NCBI GenBank assembly: GCA_947629025.1
Contig: CANRCC010000013.1
Span: forward strand, 1-43,282
DNA: 43,282 nucleotides
Origin: an uncultured Bacilli bacterium
GTDB lineage: Bacteria; Bacillota_I; Bacilli_A; RF39; UBA660
Reading direction: 5' to 3'
Shown here piece by piece: positions 1 to 10,248 of the stretch. How positions within the stretch are numbered: the first letter of the stretch is position 1; every line of letters begins with the position of its first letter. Position numbers and translations under genes: made by a program. The notes beneath the pieces are model-generated. The model was given only the letters and a program-made list of their open reading frames with translations. It was not told where the DNA came from and searched no databases.

Positions 1-130
1 GCAAGAAAAACTTGCATTTACCTTTATTTTGCATATATTTATTAAAACTTGCATTTTACCTTTTAACTAACTTTTTACGCCTTATTTATATAATAAAAAA
101 ATATATAAATCTTATATATTTAATTGGGTA

Positions 131-514
131 TCACTTTTTCTTAACTTCCCATGGTGTTTTAACCATTCTAGGTTCTCCCATATCATCTTCATAACCCTTA
201 GCAGCTGGTATTACATATCCCACACAATCAACAAGTCGTATATTGGCTTCAAATTCATCTACTTTTATTTTAGCAGCATTACTAGGTACAAATTTTGGTT
301 CTATTGTCATTATTGTTTTACCTTGTGCTGTTTGAGGTATTTCATCTAAACATCTTTTTCTTTCATATTCATCGTCAATATTAGGAACTACAATATTTTC
401 AATAAATTTTTTTATAAATGTAGATTTCCCAGTTCTAACTGCACCTACTACACCTAAGTATATATCTCCACCAGTTCTTTCTGATATACTCTTTATTATA
501 TCTATCTTTTCCAT
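131..514 (-). pseudogene. spoIVA: Stage IV sporulation protein A (SpoIVA), N-terminal ATPase portion only; truncated
   Basis: MEKIDIIKSISERTGGDIYLGVVGAVRTGKSTFIKKF...IRLVDCVGYVIPAAKGYEDDMGEPRMVKTPW matches the highly conserved SpoIVA N-terminus (Walker A GAVRTGKS, DCVGY). ORF stops after 127 aa, whereas known SpoIVA is about 490 aa; no SpoIVA-like reading frame seen in bases 1-130. Confidence 0.85.
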
Positions 515-654
515 TTAATCCCTACTTTCTTTATTAAACTATATGAATAATAAGAAGACTTATTACAAAAAATGCTACTTTACACTTAAAATTTATTTAT
601 GTAGTGTTTTTTTTTGTGTTATGATATTATATTATTAGTAGGGTCGTGTGATTT

Positions 655-1590
655 ATGGAAAATAATAAAAGATTAATGTTTGCTAAAATTTTATTAATTA
701 TAATCACTATAATATTACTATTTTTACTATATTATAAAGTAAATAATATGAAAGTAGAATTTTCTTTAAAAGGAGATAAAGAAATAGAAATAGAAATTGG
801 TGATAAATACAAAGAACCTGGTTTTACTGCAATGCTTAATGGAAAAGAAATAAATGATCAAGTATCTGTTAAATCTAATATACAAGAAAATAAATTAGGT
901 TCATATAAAGTAGTTTATAATTTAAAAGTAGCATTTTTAAACATAGATAATAGCATTGAAAGAAAAGTAAATGTTGTTGATAAAACAGAACCTATATTAA
1001 CTGTTAATAGTAATGATGAAGTTACTTTAAATATGTATGATGAATTTGTTATGCCAACTTATGAAGCATATGATAATGTAGATGGTATAATAACTGATAA
1101 AATACAAATTAAATCTAATTTAAATACAAGTGAAGAGGGAAAATATCAAATAGTATATACTGTTTATGATTCTAGTAAAAATAAAGCAGAGAAAATAATT
1201 ACTGTAAAGGTTGAACCAAAATATAAAAATTCTTATATTGAAGTTTCTATAAGTAATCAAAAATTAAATTACTATGAAAAAGGAAAATTAATTCTTACAT
1301 CAGATATAGTATCTGGAATAAATAATGGTACTCCTATTGGTAATTATAAAGTATTACGTAAATCTAGAAATGTAAATTTAAAAGGAGCAGATTATGTAAG
1401 TTTTGTAAATTATTGGATTGCATTTATAGGTAATTCATATGGATTTCATGATGCATCATGGAGAAGCAGTTTTGGTGGAAACATATATAAATATAATGGA
1501 AGCCATGGATGTGTTAATATGCCATATAATAAAGTCAAAGAATTATATGAATTAGTTGAGGTGGGAACACCGGTTTATATCAAATATTAA
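655..1590 (+). CDS. L,D-transpeptidase (YkuD) with N-terminal TM and Ig-like (DUF5011-type) repeats
   Basis: YkuD active-site motif GSHGCVNMP near the C-terminus; two Ig-like segments (IEIGDKYKEPGFTA..., LNMYDEFVMPTYEAYDNVDGIITDKI...); N-terminal hydrophobic segment. Confidence 0.88.
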   Translation: MENNKRLMFAKILLIIITIILLFLLYYKVNNMKVEFSLKGDKEIEIEIGDKYKEPGFTAMLNGKEINDQVSVKSNIQENKLGSYKVVYNLKVAFLNIDNSIERKVNVVDKTEPILTVNSNDEVTLNMYDEFVMPTYEAYDNVDGIITDKIQIKSNLNTSEEGKYQIVYTVYDSSKNKAEKIITVKVEPKYKNSYIEVSISNQKLNYYEKGKLILTSDIVSGINNGTPIGNYKVLRKSRNVNLKGADYVSFVNYWIAFIGNSYGFHDASWRSSFGGNIYKYNGSHGCVNMPYNKVKELYELVEVGTPVYIKY

Positions 1591-1613
1591 AAACTCTCTA
1601 TTTTGAGAGTTTT
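1591..1613. terminator. Bidirectional hairpin terminator between ldt (+) and spoVIF (-)
   Basis: AAACTCTC-TATTTT-GAGAGTTT between convergent genes. Confidence 0.75.
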
Positions 1614-1866
1614 ATATCATTTTATCTAAATTATCAGGGACACGATCATTTACAACAGCATTAATTATTTTATCTTCTTGTTCCTTACTTACCTCTTTTC
1701 CTGTCATAGCACTAAGTTCATGAATTACTTCTCTTAGTGTTTTTTCATCTTTCATATTATCACCTTGAAGTTTTTGTGCAAGATTAACAATTGTTGATTT
1801 TTTTATATTTGTCTTCTTTTCTACTTTTTTAAAAAAATTATCGTTTAAATTCATATAGACTTTCAC
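1612..1866 (-). CDS. spoVIF: Stage VI sporulation protein F (SpoVIF/YjcC family)
   Basis: 84 aa; DNFFKKVEKKTNIKKSTIVNLAQKLQGDNMKDEKTLREVIHELSAMTGKEVSKEQEDKIINAVVND resembles SpoVIF. Confidence 0.75.
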   Translation of the reverse strand: MKVYMNLNDNFFKKVEKKTNIKKSTIVNLAQKLQGDNMKDEKTLREVIHELSAMTGKEVSKEQEDKIINAVVNDRVPDNLDKMI

Positions 1867-1944
1867 CTCTAGTCTAATATATGGATTTATATTATTTTGG
1901 TTACTATTATATATAATAAAAAAACAATAACTAATATTGCTTTT

Positions 1945-3255
1945 TTATTCTTCACCTTTACTTTTAAACTGAAGTATTATTGGTGTACCCTCAAAATCAA
2001 AATTTTCTCTTATTTTGTTTTCTAAATATCTTTCATATGAGAAATGAACTAGTTTTTTATCATTAACATTTAAAGTTATTTTAGGAGGCATTACTCCTGT
2101 TTGTGCACAAAAGTATATCTTTAATCTTCTTCCTTTGTAAGATGGAGCTGGATTAAGTGAATATGCATCTGATATAACATTATTAAGCAAACTAGTTTTT
2201 ATCTCTTTTCTAGAGTTATTATATACTTTAATAACCTCTGGCATAAGAGTATGTATTCTCTTTTTTGTTTTTGCACTTAGAAAAACTATAGGAACATAAC
2301 TTAAAAATTGAAATTCTGCTCTTACTTTTTTTGTAAAAGTCTTTATATCATTTTTATCTTCTACAGTATCCCATTTATTTACAACTATAACTATAGGTTT
2401 ACCTGCTTCTAGCGCATAAGCGGCAATATGCTTATCATGTTCTATAATTCCTTCTTCTGCATTTATAATTACAAGACACACATCGCTACGTTCTATAGAT
2501 TTCATTGCTCTTAGTACACTATATTTTTCTATTGATTCAAAGATTTTACCCTTTTTTCTCATTCCAGCAGTATCAATTACAATATAATCTTCTTTTTCAT
2601 ACCTAAATTTTGTATCAACAGAGTCTCTAGTAGTACCAGCCTCACTACTAACAATTACTCTATCCTCATTTAAAATCGCATTAACAAGTGAACTTTTACC
2701 TACATTAGGTCTTCCTATTAAACAAAATTTTAATATGTTTGAATCTTCATCAACAATATCCTTTTCAAAATCTCTAGTTATTTCCTCTAACAATTCTTTA
2801 AATCCAGTACCATGTTCTGCACTTATTGAAATATAATGTTCAAAGCCAAGTTCATAAAAATCATATATATTGTCCATATGTTTTTTATTATCCATTTTAT
2901 TAATCGCAACTATTACCTTTTTATTTGATTTATATAAGATATCTCTAACGACTATATCGTTAGATGTTATACCTGCTTTCGCATCTACAACAAATACTAC
3001 TACATCTGCTTCTTCAATTGCTATTTGAGCCTGTATTCTTATTTCACTATTAAATAATTCCTCACCTACATCAATTCCACCAGTATCTATAAGATTAAAT
3101 TTATATCCATTTTTATCATAAACACCATATATTCTATCTCTAGTTATACCAGGAACATCTTCAATTATTGATACCTTTTTACCTATAAGTCTATTAAATA
3201 TAGTTGATTTTCCTACATTAGGACTTCCAACTAATGCAACTGTTGGTAATCTCAT
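1945..3255 (-). CDS. der: Ribosome biogenesis GTPase Der (EngA)
   Basis: Two tandem GTPase domains (GSPNVGKST and GRPNVGKSS) plus C-terminal KH-like domain; 436 aa. Confidence 0.97.
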   Translation of the reverse strand: MRLPTVALVGSPNVGKSTIFNRLIGKKVSIIEDVPGITRDRIYGVYDKNGYKFNLIDTGGIDVGEELFNSEIRIQAQIAIEEADVVVFVVDAKAGITSNDIVVRDILYKSNKKVIVAINKMDNKKHMDNIYDFYELGFEHYISISAEHGTGFKELLEEITRDFEKDIVDEDSNILKFCLIGRPNVGKSSLVNAILNEDRVIVSSEAGTTRDSVDTKFRYEKEDYIVIDTAGMRKKGKIFESIEKYSVLRAMKSIERSDVCLVIINAEEGIIEHDKHIAAYALEAGKPIVIVVNKWDTVEDKNDIKTFTKKVRAEFQFLSYVPIVFLSAKTKKRIHTLMPEVIKVYNNSRKEIKTSLLNNVISDAYSLNPAPSYKGRRLKIYFCAQTGVMPPKITLNVNDKKLVHFSYERYLENKIRENFDFEGTPIILQFKSKGEE

Positions 3256-3311
3256 AAAATCACCTCACTCATCAATTGTTAATTATATCATAATATCAAA
3301 AAAAAAGAAAT

Positions 3312-3743
3312 TTATATCTTAACACCTCTTCCTAAAACTTTATAAACAAAATCATCATATATTAATTTTGAATTTTCAAGTAATAACGCATCAACCTTAT
3401 CAACATTTAGATAATATTTATTGTTATAATAATATATATCATTTCCTATGTAATCAAGTGGATCATCTACTTCATACAAAAATAATTTATCAAAAAGTAT
3501 ATTTAATCCTATATTATTTGCATCTTCTTCATCATTATCTATTTTATTCATTTCAACAATTGTACCATATAAATTATTAATATATATATTTATATTATAA
3601 TTATTTTGTATATCTATATCATAATTATCCACAATATAATTAAAAACATCAAATAATAACTTTTTAATATCATCAATATCATCAGATACTTTTCTATCTA
3701 TCACATAGATAACTATTTTATCTGTAAAATACTCAATCTTCAC
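3312..3743 (-). CDS. Hypothetical protein (Asp/Asn/Tyr-rich)
   Basis: 143-aa ORF between der and engB, same strand; no recognised family. Confidence 0.6.
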   Translation of the reverse strand: MKIEYFTDKIVIYVIDRKVSDDIDDIKKLLFDVFNYIVDNYDIDIQNNYNINIYINNLYGTIVEMNKIDNDEEDANNIGLNILFDKLFLYEVDDPLDYIGNDIYYYNNKYYLNVDKVDALLLENSKLIYDDFVYKVLGRGVKI

Positions 3744-3785
3744 ACTACCACCAATATATTATATGAAAAAAAGAAGAATATTTTA

Positions 3786-4382
3786 TTATTCTTCTTCATT
3801 ATAAACTATCTTACTTATTATATTAGTTACATCTTTTTTTCCTAATTTTGTAGAACTTGAAAACAATATAAATTCAGAATCATCATCTAATGATAATGTA
3901 TCTTTTATTAACTTTACTTGTTTTTCTCTTAAAGTTTTTCCTATCTTATCTACTTTAGTTGCTACTATGGCAACATCTAAATTATAATATTTTAAAAAAT
4001 TAAGCATAAGTAAATCATCACTAGTTGGTTTATGTCTAAAATCTATTAATAAAAACACTTTTTTTAAATTATTTCTATTTGCTAAATATTCTTCTATCAT
4101 TAATCCAAATTTTTGTTGACGTTCTTTACTAACGCTAGCAAAACCATAACCTGGAACATCAACTAAATAAAAATCATCATTTACATTATAAAAATTTAAC
4201 GTTTGAGTTTTTCCTGGTTTACTAGATATTCTTGCATAGTTTTTTCTCTCAATTATAGAATTAATAAAACTACTTTTACCTACGTTACTTCTCCCTACTA
4301 ATAAAAACTCTGGTTTATTATCTTCTGGATATTGACTTTGTCTAACTGCACTAATTGACAGCTCGACACTATTAATTTTCAT
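3786..4382 (-). CDS. ysxC: Ribosome biogenesis GTP-binding protein YsxC/EngB
   Basis: GRSNVGKSSFINSI, KPGKTQTLNFY, DVPGYGFA motifs; 198 aa. Confidence 0.96.
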   Translation of the reverse strand: MKINSVELSISAVRQSQYPEDNKPEFLLVGRSNVGKSSFINSIIERKNYARISSKPGKTQTLNFYNVNDDFYLVDVPGYGFASVSKERQQKFGLMIEEYLANRNNLKKVFLLIDFRHKPTSDDLLMLNFLKYYNLDVAIVATKVDKIGKTLREKQVKLIKDTLSLDDDSEFILFSSSTKLGKKDVTNIISKIVYNEEE

Positions 4383-4440
4383 TCAAATCACCATAATTAT
4401 TATAACAAAATAAAAAAATTAAAGCAAATTAGCCCTAATT

Positions 4441-5403
4441 TTATCTTTTTTTATTAGAATTATTATAATTTTTACACAAATCATCAAGTTCTTTTATTAA
4501 ATCTTCCATTTCGTCAAAATTTTTTAATCTAGCACCTGATGAAAATTTATGACCTCCACCATTATACTTTTCTAATACTTTGTTTATAATAGGTCCTCTA
4601 CTTCTTGCATTAACCCTTATTTGGTTTTGTTTTATATCTTCAGAAAAAGTTACCCAAACTAATACTTCATTTATATTATTAAAGTTATTTACTAGATTTC
4701 CACTACTTGCTGGATCAACCTCAAACTTTCTTATTATTTCATCTGTAAGTTTAATATAAGCAAATCCATTTTCTGTAACTATCATATTTTGAAACATATA
4801 ACCTTGAAGTCTTATTTCAGATAAAGGTCTTGCATATAAGTCATCATAAAGTGATGTAAAATCAATATGAGTATCATTAATTAACCTAGCAACTAATGAC
4901 ATAGTTTTTGGACTTGTATAATAGAATAAAAATCTATTAGTATCAGAAACCAGTCCCATAAAAAGTCTTTCAGCAGCATATTTAGTCATTTTAAATTTAG
5001 TTGCATATACTAATTCTATTATCATTTGACAAACACTGGATTCAGTATCATCAACCCATGAAATACTACCGAAATTATCTACTGCAGGATGATGATCAAT
5101 CTTAATAACATCCTTAAACTCATTTATATTCTTTACCCCATCAATTCTTTTTAAATCTGGTGTATCTAAAACTATTAATAAAGCATCGCTAAAATCCTCT
5201 TCTTTTACCTTATCTACTTGACCCATATACTTAAATTTTGTAGATGACGCACCTATTGCATAAACCTCTTTTTTTGGAAATGTTTCTTTTATTATTTCTC
5301 TAAGTCCTATTGAACTACCAAGTGCATCAGGATCTGCGCCTATATGTCTTGCTATATATATTTTATTAAATCTTCTTATTTTCCAGTATATTGCTTTCTT
5401 CAT
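4441..5403 (-). CDS. nrnA: DHH/DHHA1 phosphoesterase (NrnA-like oligoribonuclease/pAp phosphatase)
   Basis: HIGADPDALGSS, IDHHPAVDNFG, C-terminal NGGGHKFSSGA DHHA1 motif. Confidence 0.88.
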   Translation of the reverse strand: MKKAIYWKIRRFNKIYIARHIGADPDALGSSIGLREIIKETFPKKEVYAIGASSTKFKYMGQVDKVKEEDFSDALLIVLDTPDLKRIDGVKNINEFKDVIKIDHHPAVDNFGSISWVDDTESSVCQMIIELVYATKFKMTKYAAERLFMGLVSDTNRFLFYYTSPKTMSLVARLINDTHIDFTSLYDDLYARPLSEIRLQGYMFQNMIVTENGFAYIKLTDEIIRKFEVDPASSGNLVNNFNNINEVLVWVTFSEDIKQNQIRVNARSRGPIINKVLEKYNGGGHKFSSGARLKNFDEMEDLIKELDDLCKNYNNSNKKR

Positions 5404-5418
5404 TTAAACACCTTTTTT

Positions 5419-6600
5419 CTATATTAAATTTGCTGTATCTCTTGCTATCATAACTTCTTCATTAGTTGGTATTACATAACAAGGAACTGATGAATCATCT
5501 TTTGTAATAATTCCTTCTTTTCCAAATCTAATTTCATCATTAACTTTCTTATCAACTTTTATTCCTAAACATGATAATCTATCTAATACCATTCTTCTAA
5601 TATGAGGTGCATTTTCACCAACACCAGCAGTAAAACAAATTGCATCAACACCGCCTAATTCTACAAAATATTTTGCTATGTACCCAACTATTGAATTAAC
5701 ATATATATGATGCGCTAATATTGATGGTTTATGATGTTCTCCTATCTTCTTATCTATATCTCTAAAATCACTTGATACACCACTAATTCCAAGCATACCA
5801 CTACTCTTATTTAAATCAGTATCTATCTCTTCTATTGATTTACCAGTTTTTTTAGATATAAATTGAATAATTCCATAATCTATATCACCTGAACGAGATC
5901 CCATAACAATACCTGAATTTGGTGTAAATCCCATACTAGTATCAATACATCTTCCATCTCTAACTGCACTAATAGACCCACCATTTCCTAAATGACATAC
6001 TATAACATTACAAAATTCTTTATCTAAAATTTCTGAAATTCTTTCAGATACATATCTATGACTCATTCCATGAAAACCATATCTTCTAACTCCATACTTT
6101 TCATACCATTCATAAGGAGTTGCATATACATATCTATCTTCTTTCATAGTTTGATGAAATGCTGTATCAAAACATCCAACTTGAACAGCACTAGGTATTG
6201 CTTTAATAAATTCCCTAACACCCATAACATTCGCAGGGTTATGTAGTGGTGCTAAGTCATTTAACTGTTCAATCTCTTTTAGAATTGATTCATCTAATAC
6301 TACTGACTTAGAAAATTTATCACCACCATGAACTATTCTATGTCCTACACCTTTTATTTCATCAAGTGATGTTATAACTTTATTTTCTAGTAGTTCATCT
6401 ATAAGTTTATTAATAGCATCTCCATGATTTTTAACATCACATTTTTTTTCTATCTTTTCACCATTAATTTTTATTGTATAAAAACTGTTATCAAGACCAA
6501 TTCTTTCAAAAACACCTGATATTAAAACTTTCTCTTCTGGCATTTCATACATTTGAAATTTTAAAGAAGAACTTCCTGCATTAACAGATAAAACTTTCAT
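5419..6600 (-). CDS. ackA: Acetate kinase
   Basis: MKVLSVNAGSSSLKFQ, GHRIVHGGDKF, FDTAFH, HLGNGGS, SMGFTPNSG motifs; 393 aa. Confidence 0.97.
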   Translation of the reverse strand: MKVLSVNAGSSSLKFQMYEMPEEKVLISGVFERIGLDNSFYTIKINGEKIEKKCDVKNHGDAINKLIDELLENKVITSLDEIKGVGHRIVHGGDKFSKSVVLDESILKEIEQLNDLAPLHNPANVMGVREFIKAIPSAVQVGCFDTAFHQTMKEDRYVYATPYEWYEKYGVRRYGFHGMSHRYVSERISEILDKEFCNVIVCHLGNGGSISAVRDGRCIDTSMGFTPNSGIVMGSRSGDIDYGIIQFISKKTGKSIEEIDTDLNKSSGMLGISGVSSDFRDIDKKIGEHHKPSILAHHIYVNSIVGYIAKYFVELGGVDAICFTAGVGENAPHIRRMVLDRLSCLGIKVDKKVNDEIRFGKEGIITKDDSSVPCYVIPTNEEVMIARDTANLI

Positions 6601-6688
6601 ATTATCACCTCTAATATATATTATACACTAAATATTAATTTATTTAAACGAACAAATGAAATTTTAAAAAAAAACATATATAAATATG

Positions 6689-7615
6689 TTATTTTAATTT
6701 TATTATTAAGTTTGCAATTATAACCGCGTACACAATTACAATCATAGTTAATATAAATATATCTGCAAAACCGGCTTTCTTTAAATCCATAGTTGGTCTT
6801 AATGCAAGTTCTTTTGTTACTTCTTTTTTAGGCACATCATCACTTTTTTCTAAATCTTTTACTTCTGTATCTTTTAAACCTAAAACTTTTAACTTATCAT
6901 TAAACATTGTTGTATATATTTGTTTTGCTTTTGCTTTTTTATCTTCATCATATATAGTACCTTTTAATTTTGCTGCTTCAACAAATAAAAGTATATTATT
7001 AAAACTCTTATCACAAATTTCAGTATCTACTACATCTTGTGTATTTTGATTTTGTTTTACAATTAAATTACCACTTATATCATAATTTGATAAATTTGAT
7101 GAAAAATCAGTATTATTTTTAACACATTCAACTGCTTCATTTAGTGTATTATTAGTTACTATTCCAATAGCTCTATCTATATCAACAAGCCCAGTATTAG
7201 GATTTACTGCAAATTTTGCTAAAAATGAATCTACCTTATTAACGTCTCCTGATTTAATTGCTTCATATAAATTACTTAATGTTACAACATCAGATTTATA
7301 TTCAATATTCTCGTCTAATATTTCATCAACTTCATCGCTCTCGACTTGATTATTAGATTGCATATCATTTTCGTTACTATCAGTTAATTCTTCTAATTTT
7401 TCTTCTTCCATTTGATTTGCAAATAAAGGAGAGAAATCTACACTATTGTTATCTAAGTCTTCAATCTTAAATACAACCTTTGCTCCCTCATCATTAGATA
7501 GAATAAATTCTTGCGTAGAAGTATTGTAAGTTCCCCTTTTAATAAATTCAGCAATCTTCGCATTTTCAGGTTTTGAGCAAAATTCTAATATTTTTCTTGT
7601 TTGTTCTTGTGACAT
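6689..7615 (-). CDS. Hypothetical C-tail-anchored membrane protein
   Basis: 308 aa; mostly hydrophilic, single C-terminal hydrophobic segment (ADIFILTMIVIVYAVIIANLIIKLK). Confidence 0.75.
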   Translation of the reverse strand: MSQEQTRKILEFCSKPENAKIAEFIKRGTYNTSTQEFILSNDEGAKVVFKIEDLDNNSVDFSPLFANQMEEEKLEELTDSNENDMQSNNQVESDEVDEILDENIEYKSDVVTLSNLYEAIKSGDVNKVDSFLAKFAVNPNTGLVDIDRAIGIVTNNTLNEAVECVKNNTDFSSNLSNYDISGNLIVKQNQNTQDVVDTEICDKSFNNILLFVEAAKLKGTIYDEDKKAKAKQIYTTMFNDKLKVLGLKDTEVKDLEKSDDVPKKEVTKELALRPTMDLKKAGFADIFILTMIVIVYAVIIANLIIKLK

Positions 7616-7757
7616 AATAAAGCCTCCTAGCTTCCTACTATATTACATATTATAACATAATATAAATAAAATTAATAGATGTTTTTTTAAATTATATAAA
7701 AAAAGTGAATTACATATAAGATAATGTAATCCACAATATATTTAAAGTTATACCTAA

Positions 7758-7970
7758 CTATTTATTTTGCATACCATAGTTACCGCTTAATTGAGATTGT
7801 CCCATTTGTACTAATCTACGAGTGATTTCACCACCTACAGAACCATTAGCTCTAGCAGTAGCATCAGCACCTAATTGAACACCAAATTCGTTAGCTATTT
7901 CATATTTCATTTTTTCTATAGCTTGTTTTGATGCTGGAGTAACTAATTTATTAGAACTTGAATTTGTCAT
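7758..7970 (-). CDS. Alpha/beta-type small acid-soluble spore protein
   Basis: [37 protein letters not shown]: canonical alpha/beta SASP core including the GPR-site-like EIANEFGV. Confidence 0.96.
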   Translation of the reverse strand: MTNSSSNKLVTPASKQAIEKMKYEIANEFGVQLGADATARANGSVGGEITRRLVQMGQSQLSGNYGMQNK

Positions 7971-8060
7971 TGATTTTCACCTCCTATACATTTATAGAAT
8001 GTGAAAATTTTGTCATAACATACACTAATTTATATGGTAATTAGTGGAAAAAAAGAAAGA

Positions 8061-9077
8061 TTAAATTCTTTCTTCTTCAAATTCATTATTATTTGTATTA
8101 TTTGTTTGAGTTGATGTTCCACCTTGTATTACATTTATTATTCCATTCATTTTTTCTTGAACACCACTTAACTCTGCTTCAAGTGCATCACCTTTAGCAC
8201 TTAATTCATCTTTTTCTTTCTTTAATGATAATGCTTCTTTTTGCTTTTCAAATAAATCAAATTTTGTTTTTGATAATTCTTCTTCTAATTCTTCTATTTG
8301 TTGTTGTTGTTTAGCATAAACATCTAAAAGTAAAGGTTCAACTTCTTGTTTAAATTTCTCTTTATAATCTTCTTTATTAACATTAGTTGATCTTGTTTGA
8401 GATGATGCATTACTTTGTAATTCTGGCATTTTTAATTCATCAGATACATTAGATGATTCAGCATTTGCAGAAATTTCAGAAACAGGTTCAGCAGGTTTTG
8501 CTGAAGTCATTACTGATTCAAGTGTCTTATTTCTTGCTTGAAGTTCTTCAAATGTTGGTATTTCAATTGTTTTATTTAATAAATCCTCTTTAGTATTTGT
8601 TGGCTCTTGATTTAAAATAAAGTCAGCTGGTGTATTAATTGCTGTTTCAATATTTATTTCATTTAGTGTATTAACAATTGGAGTTTCTTCAACATATTTA
8701 GCAGCTAAAGTATCAGCAAATTTTTTTGAAACTAATAATTTTTTTGGTTTTCTAACTGAAACTTCTTCACCAGATAATTTTAAGTCGCATTTATATTTTT
8801 CTGGTATTTGTTCATTAGGATCTCTTGCGATATCTTTCATTACCTCTTTTATTTCTTCCCACTCTTCATTAGTTTCAATTTCTTTATAAGAATAATTTTC
8901 TCCATCAGATACTATTCCTGTTGAATAAATTTTAATCATTTGATTATCATTTATTTCCCCATAAGTATAAGTAATATAATCATTATTATTAGATATTTTA
9001 TACTTTGCTAGTATTTGAGCCTCTTCCCTTATTCCTTCTTCATTTATTATGTAAAATATAATTTTATTTGTATCCAT
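8061..9077 (-). CDS. Hypothetical protein with DUF1292-like N-terminus and coiled-coil C-terminus
   Basis: N-terminus ...IINEEGIREEAQILAKYKISNNNDYITYTYGE...TNEEWEEI resembles DUF1292; long Glu/Lys coiled coil. Start taken at MDTNK; ORF track starts at 9086. Confidence 0.65.
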   Translation of the reverse strand: MDTNKIIFYIINEEGIREEAQILAKYKISNNNDYITYTYGEINDNQMIKIYSTGIVSDGENYSYKEIETNEEWEEIKEVMKDIARDPNEQIPEKYKCDLKLSGEEVSVRKPKKLLVSKKFADTLAAKYVEETPIVNTLNEINIETAINTPADFILNQEPTNTKEDLLNKTIEIPTFEELQARNKTLESVMTSAKPAEPVSEISANAESSNVSDELKMPELQSNASSQTRSTNVNKEDYKEKFKQEVEPLLLDVYAKQQQQIEELEEELSKTKFDLFEKQKEALSLKKEKDELSAKGDALEAELSGVQEKMNGIINVIQGGTSTQTNNTNNNEFEEERI

Positions 9078-9109
9078 ATTTAACACCTCTTCTACTATTG
9101 CAAATTATA

Positions 9110-9394
9110 TCATATATTTATCTTTTTAGCAACAAAATATTTACATCCATAAGCACACTTATTTTTTAAATAATCATCTAGAGTACTTATCTTATTAATA
9201 TCATTTGCTTTTGGATTACTATCGTCATAAAAACCCTTTAATCTAAGTTTTTCATAAGCCCAGTCTCCAACTATATAATCGAAGTCATAAAAATAATCAG
9301 TATATCTATTTTTAAAATCTTCTTCATTAAATGCATTTCTATTATCTTTAATTATCTCATATGTTATTTCTTCTATAGTATAAATCTTTTTCAT
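9110..9394 (-). CDS. yutD: YutD family protein (DUF1027)
   Basis: MKKIYTIEEITYEIIKDNRNAFNEEDFKNRYTDYFYDFDYIVGDWAYEKLRLKGFYDDSNPKA...KISTLDDYLKNKCAYGCKYFV; adjacent to yunB, a neighbourhood also seen in Bacillus. Confidence 0.85.
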   Translation of the reverse strand: MKKIYTIEEITYEIIKDNRNAFNEEDFKNRYTDYFYDFDYIVGDWAYEKLRLKGFYDDSNPKANDINKISTLDDYLKNKCAYGCKYFVAKKINI

Positions 9395-9441
9395 ACATAC
9401 TCCTATCAATTTTGTTCACAATATAATTATAACATATTTTT

Positions 9442-10200
9442 TTAATCTGTTTCAATTGGTAAAGATAATATATTAGAACTACTATTTAATTTACCATCAC
9501 TATAATAATCAGGTACATTACCTTGAATTATTTTTATGGCAATTGGTACATTATTTACAACCTTAATTCTTTTTGTTTGAAATGGAATTATTACCTCTTC
9601 TGTTACTTCAACTTTAGCATATACTTCAACAATTGCATTATTTATTCCATAATTACTTATACTTGTTTCTATACTACTAACAACATTACCAACCAAATTA
9701 ATTTTAACAGGTATTTTTGGTCCTAAATTTGATAATAGTACATTATTAGTTATTATACCCATAGGAATTTCTGATATAACACCATTTTTTAATTTTTTTA
9801 AATCATAATCATCATTATCAATAAAAGATATATCAGAAATATCTCCATTTTCAATTTTTTTTAAATTATCACTAACTATTTGCGTAGTCTTACTTAAAAA
9901 TTTATTTACAATTACTGGATTAAAATCAATAGTTTGCACTTCTCCATTTTTATTTTGAATAGCATTAAATAATTCATCTTCATCAAGTACACTTAATACT
10001 TCATCATTCAAAGAATTCTTAATTATAACTATAGCCATTTTTTTACAATCAATTTTAGCTTGCTGCATAATTACTGGAAAAACTTTTTTACCACAATAAT
10101 CTAAAAATAAATATATTGATATTATTAAAAAAACTATTATAAATGTTATTTTAGAACTCATTTTTATTCTTTTATGACTTCTAAGTCTTATTTTTTTCAT
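9442..10200 (-). CDS. yunB: Sporulation protein YunB
   Basis: Single N-terminal TM followed by ...IPMGIITNNVLLSNLGPKIPVKINLVGNVVSSIETSISNYGINNAIVEVYAKVEVTEEVIIPFQTKRIKVVNNVPIAIKIIQGNVPDYY, YunB-like. Confidence 0.85.
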   Translation of the reverse strand: MKKIRLRSHKRIKMSSKITFIIVFLIISIYLFLDYCGKKVFPVIMQQAKIDCKKMAIVIIKNSLNDEVLSVLDEDELFNAIQNKNGEVQTIDFNPVIVNKFLSKTTQIVSDNLKKIENGDISDISFIDNDDYDLKKLKNGVISEIPMGIITNNVLLSNLGPKIPVKINLVGNVVSSIETSISNYGINNAIVEVYAKVEVTEEVIIPFQTKRIKVVNNVPIAIKIIQGNVPDYYSDGKLNSSSNILSLPIETD

Positions 10201-10248
10201 ATATCCACCTAATAAAATATATGAAAAAATAGAAAATTATATAATTTT

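Noticed and set aside
12-194. 60-aa plus-strand ORF overlapping spoIVA
   Set aside because: Hydrophobic AT-rich shadow ORF, antisense to the recognised SpoIVA segment; no RBS or family support.
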